A DNA stretch of 64,000 nucleotides from NCBI GenBank assembly GCA_028707085.1, contig JAQTUW010000009.1, forward strand, positions 20,733-84,732, in the 5' to 3' direction. The notes under the pieces were generated by a model. The model made no database searches. It had not been told where the DNA came from and saw nothing but the letters and a program-made list of their open reading frames with translations. Positions 26,291 to 35,333 of the stretch are shown here, one piece after another. Within the stretch, counting starts at the first letter, position 1, and each line of letters opens with the position of its first letter. The stretch is from Methylococcales bacterium. Its GTDB lineage: Bacteria; Pseudomonadota; Gammaproteobacteria; Methylococcales; Methylomonadaceae. The translations under genes were made by a program, and so were the position numbers.

Positions 26291-27234
26291 CGGTACATGC
26301 TCATCATTCTCAGCAGGAACTTATAGGGTTTTTTATCCCAGGGTGTAAAACGGGCAAGCCGCCATCTGTCGGTTCGGGGGCTGTTGACGCCCCATTCGGT
26401 TGAAACAGCGCCTTCATAACCCAGGCTTTTGACCAGTTCGGCGTGTTTCGGCAGAAAATCTATTCCGATTTTGCCGTTTGGATAGGCAAAAACTTTCAGC
26501 GTTGTGCCCAATTTTTCTTCCAGGATTTTTTTGTTGGTCGCTATTTCGCTGAGCGCTTCCGCGTCGGAAAGCGTTTTGAGAATGGGGTGAGAAACGGTAT
26601 GGCCGCCGATTTCCATGCCCGCATGATACAGTTGCAGCAATTCGGCGGTGGTCAGCATCAGGTCGCCGTCAGGCTTTGCGCCTGTGGCGGCCAGAACAGC
26701 GGCTATAAAGTCTTCTCTTTCGGAGAGGTTTTTGTATTTGGCCTCGCCGACCAGTTTTCTGGCCAGGCGTTCTTTTTGTTCCGGAGTTCCAATTTCGCAG
26801 ATTCCAAGCTCCAGGCCGCTTAAATCCAGGGTTTCGCCTTCGGCGGCGCGGATGGCTTCCACGATGCTGTCGTTCCACATTCTGCCGCCGTCCAGAAAGC
26901 CTGAGGCGATAAAGAAGGTCGCCGTCAACCTGTTTTCTTTTAATATAGGTAGCGCGTTGTATAAATTGTCCGCATAGCCGTCGTCAAAGGTGACCGCCAC
27001 CGCCCGGCTGGGCAGGCGGCCTTCGGCCTGTAGCCTTAAAGCCTCGCTGAGCGGCAGCACATTGAAATAGCGGGCCAAAAGCTGCATTTGCCAGGAGAAT
27101 TCCTTTTTGTCCGCTTCGCCCTGGTACATATAGTCCGGTTCGTCGAATACCCGGTGGTAGATCAGAATAAACAATTTTTTTCCGTTTAAACTGGATAAAA
27201 TTGAAATGGCGAGTCTGACAACTGTATTGAGCAT
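26275..27234 (-). CDS. Polysaccharide deacetylase (NodB-homology) family protein
   Basis: 319 residues. The NodB domain is marked by VAVTFDDGYADN (metal-binding Asp pair), later GGHTVSHPILKTL with two His ligands, and VFAYPNGKIG. N-terminal LFILIYHRVFDEP is typical of exosortase/EPS-type deacetylases. It should remove acetyl groups from N-acetylated sugars during envelope polysaccharide making. It lies 61 nt after a glycosyltransferase gene on the same strand, suggesting joint function. Overlaps the radical SAM gene by 16 nt at its end. Confidence 0.9.
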   Translation of the reverse strand: MLNTVVRLAISILSSLNGKKLFILIYHRVFDEPDYMYQGEADKKEFSWQMQLLARYFNVLPLSEALRLQAEGRLPSRAVAVTFDDGYADNLYNALPILKENRLTATFFIASGFLDGGRMWNDSIVEAIRAAEGETLDLSGLELGICEIGTPEQKERLARKLVGEAKYKNLSEREDFIAAVLAATGAKPDGDLMLTTAELLQLYHAGMEIGGHTVSHPILKTLSDAEALSEIATNKKILEEKLGTTLKVFAYPNGKIGIDFLPKHAELVKSLGYEGAVSTEWGVNSPRTDRWRLARFTPWDKKPYKFLLRMMSMYRQVKS

Positions 27235-27295
27235 GAGCGGGTACCAGGATGAAGGCTAGAAAAATAGCGGAATATTCGATATGTAACCGGTTTGC

Positions 27296-28267
27296 CTATA
27301 GAAAACTTTTAAGGACGACCAGACATGAAAAGGCGGCCCATTTTACGGTAAAACCGATCAGGCAGACCTCTTTGGCATAGTAAGCCGCCAGCGAATATTT
27401 TTTTTGCGCATACAGGTTTTCGCATATGGCCTTCAAAGTGTAAGCTTTATGCTGCTTGGCCACGTTTATAATTTCCTGATGCCGGGAATACAGAATGGCC
27501 TTGTCGAGTATGCGCAGTCTGGACAGCAATCTGTCCAGTGCCGGCACCAGGCTGGAGACATTGCTGGCGCTTTTGGGGAGCGGGATATTATGCCGGGATG
27601 TTTCCTGCGGGTTGAATATGATTTTGTCGGCGGCGTCTATATATCGGTAATAAAAATCCCGTTCGCACTCATACCATATATTTTCGTCCATGCCGTTCAG
27701 GCGTTTGAACAGATCAGCTCGGATGATGGTAATGTTGAGATGAGAAAAACTGTCTACCTTCAGCAACTGCGCCACCGTGACCGGATAGGCTGGTTGGTCG
27801 TCGCCGGCAGGCGGGGTATCGGCGCCGTGCTTTAAAAATTCGGCCAGCGGCGCCAGCCAGATTTTTTTGCCGGTAGGCTGATTGTCCAGATAGCATTGCT
27901 GGTTTGTAAAATACACATCGGCATTGCCGGCGTTTATAAATTCGGCGGCTTTTTTCAGGTGGTCGGGGTTTATCCAGAAATCATCGTCGTCCAGAAAACA
28001 GAGATAGCGGCCTTGCGCAACTGCGGCACCCATATTGATGGCGTAACTGGGTCCGTGGCCGTTGCAGGACGGTTCGAGATTCAATAATCGGACTTTGCCG
28101 TGATATTCTGATTCAAGCAGCAGGTATTCCGGCTGAAATTGCTGTTCGGAACCATCATTCACCACGATAACCTCAAAACCGTCAAAGGTTTGAGCAATGA
28201 CCGAATCAATGGCCATTCTCACCAGCTTTGGGCGGTTGCGGGAGGGAATGATTACTGAAAATTGCAT
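27296..28267 (-). CDS. Glycosyltransferase family 2 protein
   Basis: 323 residues with the GT-A fold: QFSVIIPSRNRPKLVRMAID at the N-terminus, VIVVNDGSEQ, and the metal/nucleotide motif CFLDDDDFW. A late segment YECERDFYYRYID supplies the catalytic Glu/Asp region. It should add a sugar to a growing glycan on the cytoplasmic side. Neighbours are an ATP-grasp/phosphatase fusion upstream and a deacetylase downstream, so a small polysaccharide-tailoring group is likely. The acceptor is unknown. Confidence 0.9.
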   Translation of the reverse strand: MQFSVIIPSRNRPKLVRMAIDSVIAQTFDGFEVIVVNDGSEQQFQPEYLLLESEYHGKVRLLNLEPSCNGHGPSYAINMGAAVAQGRYLCFLDDDDFWINPDHLKKAAEFINAGNADVYFTNQQCYLDNQPTGKKIWLAPLAEFLKHGADTPPAGDDQPAYPVTVAQLLKVDSFSHLNITIIRADLFKRLNGMDENIWYECERDFYYRYIDAADKIIFNPQETSRHNIPLPKSASNVSSLVPALDRLLSRLRILDKAILYSRHQEIINVAKQHKAYTLKAICENLYAQKKYSLAAYYAKEVCLIGFTVKWAAFSCLVVLKSFL

Positions 28268-28401
28268 GACATCTCCATTCGGTTTTTATACGCATTATTA
28301 TAAGCAGGCGGCGGTGGATTAGGAACCCGTGGAAAATATTGTTCCCGCATCCCCCACCCCGACCGCAACCCGGGTATGTCGTCGTCAGGTCGGTCGGGAG
28401 C

Positions 28402-30174
28402 TTATTGCGCTACGCTGGCCGCGCTAATTCCGGTCATTGCCTGCACCGCATTGCTGATTTGTCTGAAACATTCCTGATAGGTTTCTTTTTCATGCCCATA
28501 AGGGTCGCCGATTTCCAAAGGGCAAAGCGTGTCGTCGGCCGTCATGCAGCCAAGCAGGTAAACCTTGTTCTTGCTGTTAGGGAACAGGGAAGCCAGCTTT
28601 TGATAATGAGCAATCTCCATGACAAAAATTAGGTCGGCATCATTGACGGCTGCCGCCGACAATTTTTTCGATGCCCAGCCGTTCAGGTCTATGCCGTTTT
28701 CGCCGGCAACCTGTATCATCATCGGGTCGGCCGGCCGCTGGTCGACAGGATGAAAACCCGCGGAATCGACTTTCAGGCCGCTAAGGCTGTCGCAGTGGAA
28801 TTGAAAACATTTTTCCGCCAGAACGCTACGGTTGATGTTGCCGTAACAAACAAAAAGAATGTTTTGCGCCTGCTTCAGCTTATCGGCGGTCTTGCCGTTT
28901 TTTTTGATCTGCAAAAATTTGTTCTGCAAATAGCGATCGGTCACAAAGCCTGTGACCATATTTGCAGCCCAGATTGCAGTCTGATAGCCGTCGATCAGGA
29001 ATGGCCAGGGATCGTCGTATGCAAAACTGTCGAATCTGTGTTTCGGGCTGAATGCAGACAGGCAATCCGCCAGAATTTTGCTGAAGCTGGGCCAGATGAT
29101 CAACGGGTTGCTGTCGCGTCTGAACAGCACCACCAGCAGCCAGTACAGATCGTCCTTCATTTTCCGGTTCAATCGGCCGATTTGGTAAGGCGGGTCGGAT
29201 ATGACGGTGTCCGAAACCAGCAGGCGGTACAGGGCGTAAGGAAAATCGGCGCCGGCGGCAACCGCCAGCGGCAAGGAGCCCCAGAACCGGCCATTGATTT
29301 CCATTAGCCGGCATTGAGCGCTGGCCGCATTGTATTTGAATTCCAGCATGGCGACGCCATGCCAGTTCAAACGTTTTATCAGCCGTTTCGAATGTTCGAG
29401 CAGCTGCGGGTTTATGGCCACGCTCTGTCTGAGCGTGCTGCCGCCGCCGGTCAGTGGAAACTCATGCAGGCGTTGGTGTTGAAATGCCAGGACAATCTCG
29501 CCATGTCTGGCCAGCACTTCGACGCCAACGCCGTCGCCCCGAAAATATTCCTGAAGTATGGCCTGGGTATGGCGCAATATGCCGGCGCATTTTTCGATCA
29601 ATTCCTGTTCGTTAAAGGCGTACTGCACATTCAGCTTGGTTCTGGCGGCGCTGGTTTCCGCGACGGATTTGCTGGGTTTGATGACCACGGGGTAAACCAT
29701 GTCCTTAAGCAAGGCCGTCAGTTCGTCAAGGCTGTCAATCGTAATGCCGCCTGGAACCGGCACATTCTCTTTCTCTGCAATCTGAAAGGTCTGGTTTTTG
29801 TCGATGGCCAATTCCAGGCTGCCGTTGTCCGGTAGCGCCAGAAGGCAATATTGTTCGATGGTCGCGCGCTGTTTTGCTAACGGTAAAGCTGTGTTTTCGG
29901 TAACCGGAATAACCAGATCAAAACTGTTTTTACTGACAATTTCTATGATGTTTTCGACAAAATCGTCAGGATGGGCGATAGGGTCGGCATAAGAAACGGT
30001 ATGGCCGACATATCTGGAGCAGGCGGCAATTCCGGAACCGCTGCCAGCGACGCAGGCTACCGTGACGGAAATGTTTTTTCTGCCTAGCGAGCGGACAATC
30101 GAGAGTGTTGAAAACTGGTTGCCATCAAGTACCAGAACGTTGCCGGGCCTATTATTTTGATCGAATTTTGTCAT
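28402..30174 (-). CDS. ATP-grasp enzyme fused to a low-molecular-weight tyrosine phosphatase
   Basis: 590 residues in two parts. Residues 1-420 are an ATP-grasp ligase-like region: NVLVLDGNQFSTLSIVRSLG at the start, YPVVIKPSKSVA, and LMEINGRFWGSLPLAV as the metal-binding end of the fold. Residues 439-590 are a complete LMW phosphatase: signature C443-YGNIN-R449-S and the general-acid loop GDPYG (Asp557). Arsenate reductases share this fold, but the NINR loop and DPYG fit phosphotyrosine phosphatases. ATP-grasp would ligate a carboxylate to an amine; the phosphatase may control a tyrosine-kinase-driven export machine. Confidence 0.88.
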   Translation of the reverse strand: MTKFDQNNRPGNVLVLDGNQFSTLSIVRSLGRKNISVTVACVAGSGSGIAACSRYVGHTVSYADPIAHPDDFVENIIEIVSKNSFDLVIPVTENTALPLAKQRATIEQYCLLALPDNGSLELAIDKNQTFQIAEKENVPVPGGITIDSLDELTALLKDMVYPVVIKPSKSVAETSAARTKLNVQYAFNEQELIEKCAGILRHTQAILQEYFRGDGVGVEVLARHGEIVLAFQHQRLHEFPLTGGGSTLRQSVAINPQLLEHSKRLIKRLNWHGVAMLEFKYNAASAQCRLMEINGRFWGSLPLAVAAGADFPYALYRLLVSDTVISDPPYQIGRLNRKMKDDLYWLLVVLFRRDSNPLIIWPSFSKILADCLSAFSPKHRFDSFAYDDPWPFLIDGYQTAIWAANMVTGFVTDRYLQNKFLQIKKNGKTADKLKQAQNILFVCYGNINRSVLAEKCFQFHCDSLSGLKVDSAGFHPVDQRPADPMMIQVAGENGIDLNGWASKKLSAAAVNDADLIFVMEIAHYQKLASLFPNSKNKVYLLGCMTADDTLCPLEIGDPYGHEKETYQECFRQISNAVQAMTGISAASVAQ

Positions 30175-30641
30175 AACGGTACAGGGTTAACATTCGCAAC
30201 GGTTTTGCTGATAGAGCAAGAAATTTTCAGGCGCCGGATAGCGGTTTATGCCGTGATAGGGACTTAACATCCATCCTGTCCGGTAGCTTTGTTCCATGCG
30301 CCGTCGGGGAGAGGCGTCAAGCCCCCGACTGCTCCATTTTTCGGAAGCGGTTGGGGAAAACCTGAACCTGATCGCAGGCGGAATCCGGCTTGTTACGGTC
30401 ATTTTTGGCGTTTGCCCCCGGCGGTTTGCGTTCCAGTCTACACGCATTTTAGTCGCTGTTATATCATAAAAAACTTTATATTTTGATGTCGGTCGCCATT
30501 TTCAGGTTTCCGGCTGTTCCGGCAGGCATTCAGGAGGTGATTCGCAAACGTAGGTCGGCCTTGTCAGAGCAGATGCAACGGTCATCCGCATGACGCTATG
30601 CATGGTAAAAGTTTAATAATCGTTATATGATGAAAAAACAG

Positions 30642-30661
30642 TCCGGGCGGCATCGCCCGGA
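30642..30661 (-). terminator. Terminator-like hairpin, minus orientation
   Basis: Stem TCCGGGCG (30642-30649) pairs with CGCCCGGA (30654-30661) over a 4-nt loop. On the minus strand it is followed by TG and six T. No minus-strand gene is seen upstream of it, so it may end antisense or small-RNA transcription. Confidence 0.35.
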
Positions 30662-30795
30662 TTGATCCGAACCGAAGCTTTGCCTGTGCAAGGAAAATTG
30701 AAGTCCCTGGCGCAAAAGCACAGACTGGCGCGGTTACCTTGATTGCCTGTTTGTCAATCCGAAATTGCCTGTCCGGCAGATGTTTTTCTGACCGG

Positions 30796-30837
30796 ATACC
30801 CCGGCGTCAATAAATCTATCCGTCAAAACAGAGTTGG
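30796..30837. repeat. Degenerate partial copy of the family A inverted-repeat element
   Basis: ATACCCCGGC at 30796 followed by TATCCGTCAAAACAGAGTTGG aligns, with a few changes and a small gap, to the right arm of the copies ending near 4292 and 35322. The left arm is absent or unrecognisable. It lies 46 nt before czcB. Confidence 0.4.
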
Positions 30838-30883
30838 TGGTTTACTGGAGCGTTGGGGCGCATTTGATTTGCAAGGATAAAAA

Positions 30884-32014
30884 ATGTACTGCATCCATTA
30901 CCGTTTGCCCTGGCTGATTTTTAGCCTGTTCGTATTGTATGCGGCAAAGCTGCCGCAGGCGCTGGCGGATGATTCGTATTTCGTCGATGCGAACCCGGCG
31001 CTGCTGAAGCTGCTAAAAATAGAAGAAATTGCGCCCAGAGAGATGGCTGAATCGCTACGGCTGCCTGCCAGGGTGGAGCTGGATCAGCAAAGGATGGCGC
31101 GGATCGGCTCGTCGGTTACCGGACGGGTTACCGAAGTCGACGCCAGGCTGGGGGAAAGCGTCAAAAAAGGCGCGCGTCTGGCCATGCTGAACAGCGCGGA
31201 GTTGGGCAAGGCGCAATCCGAATACCTGAAAGCCGTATCGCAGCTCAATTTGCAGGAAATGGTTGTTCAGCGCGCAAGGCGCCTGTTGCAGAGCGATGTC
31301 ATTTCCACGGCCACATTACTCCAGCGGGAAGCGGTGCTGAACGAAGCCGAAGTGGATTTGCAGGCGTCCCGGGATCAGTTGCTGGTGATGGGCATGAGTG
31401 AAGCGGATATTGCCCGGTTGGGCAAAAAGCGCAATATTCACTCGTTTTCGCCGGTGACCGCCAGTATCGATGGCGTGGTGATAGAACGCAGCATTACCCT
31501 GGGGGAAGTGGTGCAGCCGGCCGACAATCTTTTCACCATAGCGGATTTGTCGAATCTGTTGCTGGTGGCGGAAGTGCCGGAGCAGCAGGCGCAATGGGCC
31601 AGAACCGGGGATCGGGTGCAGGCGGAAATACCGGCGCTGCCCGAGTTCGAAATTGACGGCGAGCTGATTTATGTGGCGGATATGGTGAACCCCGAAACCC
31701 GGACGGTGACCGTCAGGATGGCTTTGTCCAATCCGCAACGGTTATTGAAACCGCAGATGCTGGCAACCCTGAAAATAAGCAAGCCGTCTTCCAGCATGCT
31801 GGCGATACCAAGCCAGGCCGTCGTGCATGATAACGGCAACGACTATGTATTCGTGCAAACCGGCCCTTCACGCTTTGAAATGCGTCAGGTGCGACTGGGG
31901 CGGGAAGAGTCCGGAATGCGCCTGCTGCGGGATGGGCTTGAAAGGGGCGAACGAATTGTGACGGACGGCGCTTTTCATCTTAATAATGAGCGGCTGCGCA
32001 GTACGCTGGAGTAA
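30884..32014 (+). CDS. Metal-efflux RND periplasmic adaptor (CzcB/CusB family)
   Basis: 376 residues with a signal peptide (LPWLIFSLFVLYAAKLPQA). Membrane-fusion-protein domains in order: lipoyl half (ARIGSSVTGRVTEVDARLGE), alpha hairpin with LGKAQSEYLKAVSQL, second lipoyl half (VIERSITLGEVVQPADNLF), beta-barrel and the membrane-proximal end. No His-rich metal-binding N-terminus is present. It joins the CzcA-like pump encoded 3 nt downstream to an outer-membrane channel that is not in this window. The metal cannot be told with certainty. Confidence 0.88.
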   Translation: MYCIHYRLPWLIFSLFVLYAAKLPQALADDSYFVDANPALLKLLKIEEIAPREMAESLRLPARVELDQQRMARIGSSVTGRVTEVDARLGESVKKGARLAMLNSAELGKAQSEYLKAVSQLNLQEMVVQRARRLLQSDVISTATLLQREAVLNEAEVDLQASRDQLLVMGMSEADIARLGKKRNIHSFSPVTASIDGVVIERSITLGEVVQPADNLFTIADLSNLLLVAEVPEQQAQWARTGDRVQAEIPALPEFEIDGELIYVADMVNPETRTVTVRMALSNPQRLLKPQMLATLKISKPSSSMLAIPSQAVVHDNGNDYVFVQTGPSRFEMRQVRLGREESGMRLLRDGLERGERIVTDGAFHLNNERLRSTLE

Positions 32015-32017
32015 ACC

Positions 32018-35000
32018 ATGATCAACAGTCTGATCAGAGGCGCCGTCAATCAGCGGATTTTGATTTTGGTGATCGCCGTGGTTTTGATTGCCGCCGGGAT
32101 TCGGGCGCTACAGAAATTGTCGGTAGACGCCTTTCCCGATGTCACCAACGTTCAGGTGCAGATAGCCGCCGACGCCAATAGCCGCTCGCCGGACGAAGTC
32201 GAGCGGCTGGTGACCGTGCCGCTGGAAATCGGCATGGCCGGTTTGCCCGGATTGCAGGAAATGCGCTCCCTGAATAAAAACGGTCTGGCCCTGCTGACCC
32301 TGGTGTTTACCGACAGCACCGATGTCTATTTTGCCCGGCAACTGGTCATGGAGCGACTGATCGAAATCAAACCGCAAATGCCGAGCGGGGTTAATCCCGT
32401 ACTGGGCCCGGTTTCCACCGGGCTGGGCGAAGTGTATCAATATACGCTGGAAAGGGCGAACGACGGGCGGCGGGCGCTGACACAGGAAGAATTGCAGCAG
32501 CGACGGGAAATTCAGGACTGGGTGGTGAGGCCGCTGCTGCGCGGTATTCCGGGTATTGCCGAAATCAATTCCCAGGGCGGGTATGTCAAGCAATACCAGG
32601 TGCGGGTAAATCCCGATCGTCTGCATCATTACCGGATTTCCCTGAATGATGTGCTGGACGCCCTGGCCCGGAATAACGCCAACAGCGGCGGCGGGGTGTT
32701 GCCGCATTACGCCGAACAATATGTGATACGCGGCGTTGGCTTGATCGATGATCTTGAGGATATTGGCAGTATCGTTCTCAAGGAGGAGCGTAGCGTTCCG
32801 GTGCATATCAGCGATATAGCCGAAGTCAAAATCGGCCATGCCGTCCGTACCGGCGCTGTGATCAAGGACGGGTATACCGAAGCGGTTGGCGGTATCGTCA
32901 TGATGCTGCGCGGCGGCAACGCCAAGGAAATCGTGGGCAGAGTCAAGCAGCGGGTGCAGGAAATCAACAACAAGGGCATGCTGCCCGATGATTTGAAAAT
33001 CGTGCCTTATTATGACCGCAGCAAACTGGTCAATGCGGCGCTGGATACCGTCACCAAAGTGCTGTTGGAAGGCATTGCGCTGGTGGTGATCGTGCTGTTT
33101 CTGTTCCTGGGGAATATACGTTCCAGTCTGATTGTGGTCTGTACATTGATCGTTACCCCGCTGGTGACGTTTATTGTGATGAATCTGGCGGGCATCTCGG
33201 CCAATCTGATGTCGCTGGGCGGTCTGGCGATTGCCATAGGCCTGATGGTGGATGGTTCCGTGGTGGTGGTGGAAAATGCGTTTCGCCTGCTGGGGGAGCG
33301 CAAGGGTCGAACCAGCAGCAGGATTCAGGTTGTGACGCTTGCCGCCCAGGAAGTCGCCACCCCGGTGCTGTTTGGGGTGGGGATGATCATTGTGGTGTTT
33401 TTGCCGTTAATGACCATGCAGGGCATGGAAGGCAAAATGTTTGCGCCGATGGCTTATACCATCGCCATTGCGTTGCTGATTTCGCTGCTGGTGTCTTTGA
33501 CCCTGTCGCCAGTGCTGAGTTGTTATTTGCTGGAGGGGCATGATGGCGAGCAGGATACCCGGCTGATTGCCGTCATGAAGCGGCCTTATGTCAAAATTCT
33601 GGACTGGGCGCTTCAGCATGGCAAGCTGGTGGTGTTGGCCGCCTTGTTTCTGTTTTTTGCAGCGCTGGGCCTGTTGCCGCTGCTGGGCACATCGTTTATT
33701 CCGGAAATGAAGGAAGGCGCAATTGTGCCCGCCATCACCCGGGCGCCGAATATTTCGCTTGAAGAAAGTCTGCTGCTGGAAATGCAGGCCATGAAGCTGG
33801 TGATGGAAACGCCGGGCGTTGAAATGGTGGTCAGCAATATAGGCCGTGGCGAAAGCCCTGTGGATCCACAGGGCCAGAACGATTCGACGCCTATCGCCAC
33901 CTTGAAACCCAGAGATCAGTGGCCGGCTGGCTGGACGCAGGACGACATCGCCGACGCCATGCAGGAAAAACTGGCCAACAATCTGCCCGGCGTGCAGATC
34001 GTCATGGCCCAACCTATTTCCGACCGGGTCGACGAAATGGTCGCCGGGGTGCGTTCCGACGTGGCGGTGAAAGTGTTTGGCGACGATCTGGCCGAGTTGA
34101 AGCGGCTGGCCGACCGTATAGCCGAGATTGCCGGCCGGGTGAGGGGAGCCCGTGATATACGGGTGGAAAGACTCACCGGCCAGCAATATCTGAACATCAA
34201 CATTGACCGGCAGGCCATTGCCCGTTATGGCATCAATGCTTCCGATATTCACGATCTGATCGAGACCGCCATCGCCGGCAAGACCGCGACCGAAATCTAT
34301 CAGGGCGAGCGGCGTTTCTCGGCAAATGTGCGCATGCCGGAGCAATTCAGGGATAGTCTAGAGGCGATTGACGCCCTGATGCTGACTTCGCCGAACGGCG
34401 GCAGGGTGCCGCTGGGCGACATTACCAAAATCACCCTCGACGACGGCCCGGCGCAAATTAGCCGGGAGATGGGCAAGCGGCGGATAGTGGTCGGCGTCAA
34501 TGTGCGTGGCCGGGATTTGGGCGGGATGGTGGCGGAGTTGCAGCAGACGGTTGAAAAAAATCTGCAACTTCCGGAAGGCTATTATTTGCAGTGGGGCGGA
34601 CAATTTCAGAATATGCAACGGGCAATGAGCCATCTGAAATTGATTATCCCGGTGACCATTGGCGCTATCTTTTTTTTGCTGTTCATGCTGTTTAAATCCA
34701 TACGTTTTGCGGTATTGATTATTTTGGTGCTGCCGTTCGCCTCCATCGGCGGCATAGTCAGCCTGTTTGTCATGAACGAATATTTGTCGGTTCCGGCCTC
34801 TGTCGGATTTATCGCTTTATGGGGTATTGCCGTTCTGAACGGCGTGGTATTGATTACCTACATCCGGGGGCTACGGGAGACGGGGATGAGCAGCCTGCAG
34901 GCTGTGCGCCAGGGCTGCGAACAGCGGTTCAGGCCGGTGATGATGACGGCCACCGTGGCCATGCTGGGCTTGATGCCTTTTCTGTTCGCCACCGGCCCGG

Positions 35001-35152
35001 GTTCTGAAGTTCAGAAACCGCTGGCCATTGTGGTGATCGGCGGCCTGATCAGTTCGACCCTGCTGACTCTGGTGGTGTTGCCGGCCTTGTATGGCTGGTT
35101 TGACAACAGCGACATGGAATCCGGGCAGATCCTGGAGCGGACAGACTCCTAG
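32018..35152 (+). CDS. Heavy-metal efflux RND permease (CzcA/CusA family)
   Basis: 1044 residues, normal for HME-RND pumps. N-terminal AVNQRILILVIAVVLIAAGI leads to VDAFPDVTNVQVQI, a family signature. Helix 4 reads GLMVDGSVVVVENAFRLL, closer to divalent-cation CzcA types than to CusA. It should export metal ions such as Zn, Co, Ni or Cu from periplasm or cytosol. The stop codon TAG falls inside a CTAG directly followed by a repeat element (35153). No czcC-like channel or two-component pair adjoins. Confidence 0.9.
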   Translation: MINSLIRGAVNQRILILVIAVVLIAAGIRALQKLSVDAFPDVTNVQVQIAADANSRSPDEVERLVTVPLEIGMAGLPGLQEMRSLNKNGLALLTLVFTDSTDVYFARQLVMERLIEIKPQMPSGVNPVLGPVSTGLGEVYQYTLERANDGRRALTQEELQQRREIQDWVVRPLLRGIPGIAEINSQGGYVKQYQVRVNPDRLHHYRISLNDVLDALARNNANSGGGVLPHYAEQYVIRGVGLIDDLEDIGSIVLKEERSVPVHISDIAEVKIGHAVRTGAVIKDGYTEAVGGIVMMLRGGNAKEIVGRVKQRVQEINNKGMLPDDLKIVPYYDRSKLVNAALDTVTKVLLEGIALVVIVLFLFLGNIRSSLIVVCTLIVTPLVTFIVMNLAGISANLMSLGGLAIAIGLMVDGSVVVVENAFRLLGERKGRTSSRIQVVTLAAQEVATPVLFGVGMIIVVFLPLMTMQGMEGKMFAPMAYTIAIALLISLLVSLTLSPVLSCYLLEGHDGEQDTRLIAVMKRPYVKILDWALQHGKLVVLAALFLFFAALGLLPLLGTSFIPEMKEGAIVPAITRAPNISLEESLLLEMQAMKLVMETPGVEMVVSNIGRGESPVDPQGQNDSTPIATLKPRDQWPAGWTQDDIADAMQEKLANNLPGVQIVMAQPISDRVDEMVAGVRSDVAVKVFGDDLAELKRLADRIAEIAGRVRGARDIRVERLTGQQYLNINIDRQAIARYGINASDIHDLIETAIAGKTATEIYQGERRFSANVRMPEQFRDSLEAIDALMLTSPNGGRVPLGDITKITLDDGPAQISREMGKRRIVVGVNVRGRDLGGMVAELQQTVEKNLQLPEGYYLQWGGQFQNMQRAMSHLKLIIPVTIGAIFFLLFMLFKSIRFAVLIILVLPFASIGGIVSLFVMNEYLSVPASVGFIALWGIAVLNGVVLITYIRGLRETGMSSLQAVRQGCEQRFRPVMMTATVAMLGLMPFLFATGPGSEVQKPLAIVVIGGLISSTLLTLVVLPALYGWFDNSDMESGQILERTDS

Positions 35153-35326
35153 TAGTCCGCCAATGTTATAACGACGGATAAGAGCTACCCATCTGCTGCC
35201 GGGGTATTCCGCCAGAGGACGCCGTGAATACATCCGTGTAGGCTTGAGTCGGCATCCATGCGGCCTAAACCTCTGTCAAAATACCCCGGCAGCAGATCAG
35301 CCTATTCGTCAAAACAAAATTGGCTC
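35153..35326. repeat. Inverted-repeat element, family A, copy 2 (174 bp)
   Basis: Same element as at 4123-4300. It begins at TAGTCCGCC directly after the czcA stop and ends at GGCTC, and is bracketed by CTAG on both sides (35149-35152 and 35327-35330), which looks like a 4-bp target duplication. The internal arms pair through CTGCTGCCGGGGTATT. Folded in RNA it could also serve as the 3' end of the czcBA transcript and as a boundary with the convergent ackA. Confidence 0.82.
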
Positions 35327-35333
35327 CTAGCGA

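Larger units (their letters stand above)
30175..30883. other. Intergenic region upstream of the metal efflux genes
   Basis: About 700 bases with no gene I can support. It contains an 8-bp hairpin at 30642-30661 (TCCGGGCG/CGCCCGGA) with an A-run on its left, which reads as an intrinsic terminator for minus-strand transcription though no minus gene ends there. A degenerate piece of the family A element lies at 30796-30837. An 86-codon minus frame at 30187-30447 is probably chance. Confidence 0.35.

Noticed and set aside
30187..30447. 86-codon minus frame next to the ATP-grasp gene
   Set aside because: No family signature, rival plus-strand frames of similar quality (30289-30486), and a composition like intergenic DNA.
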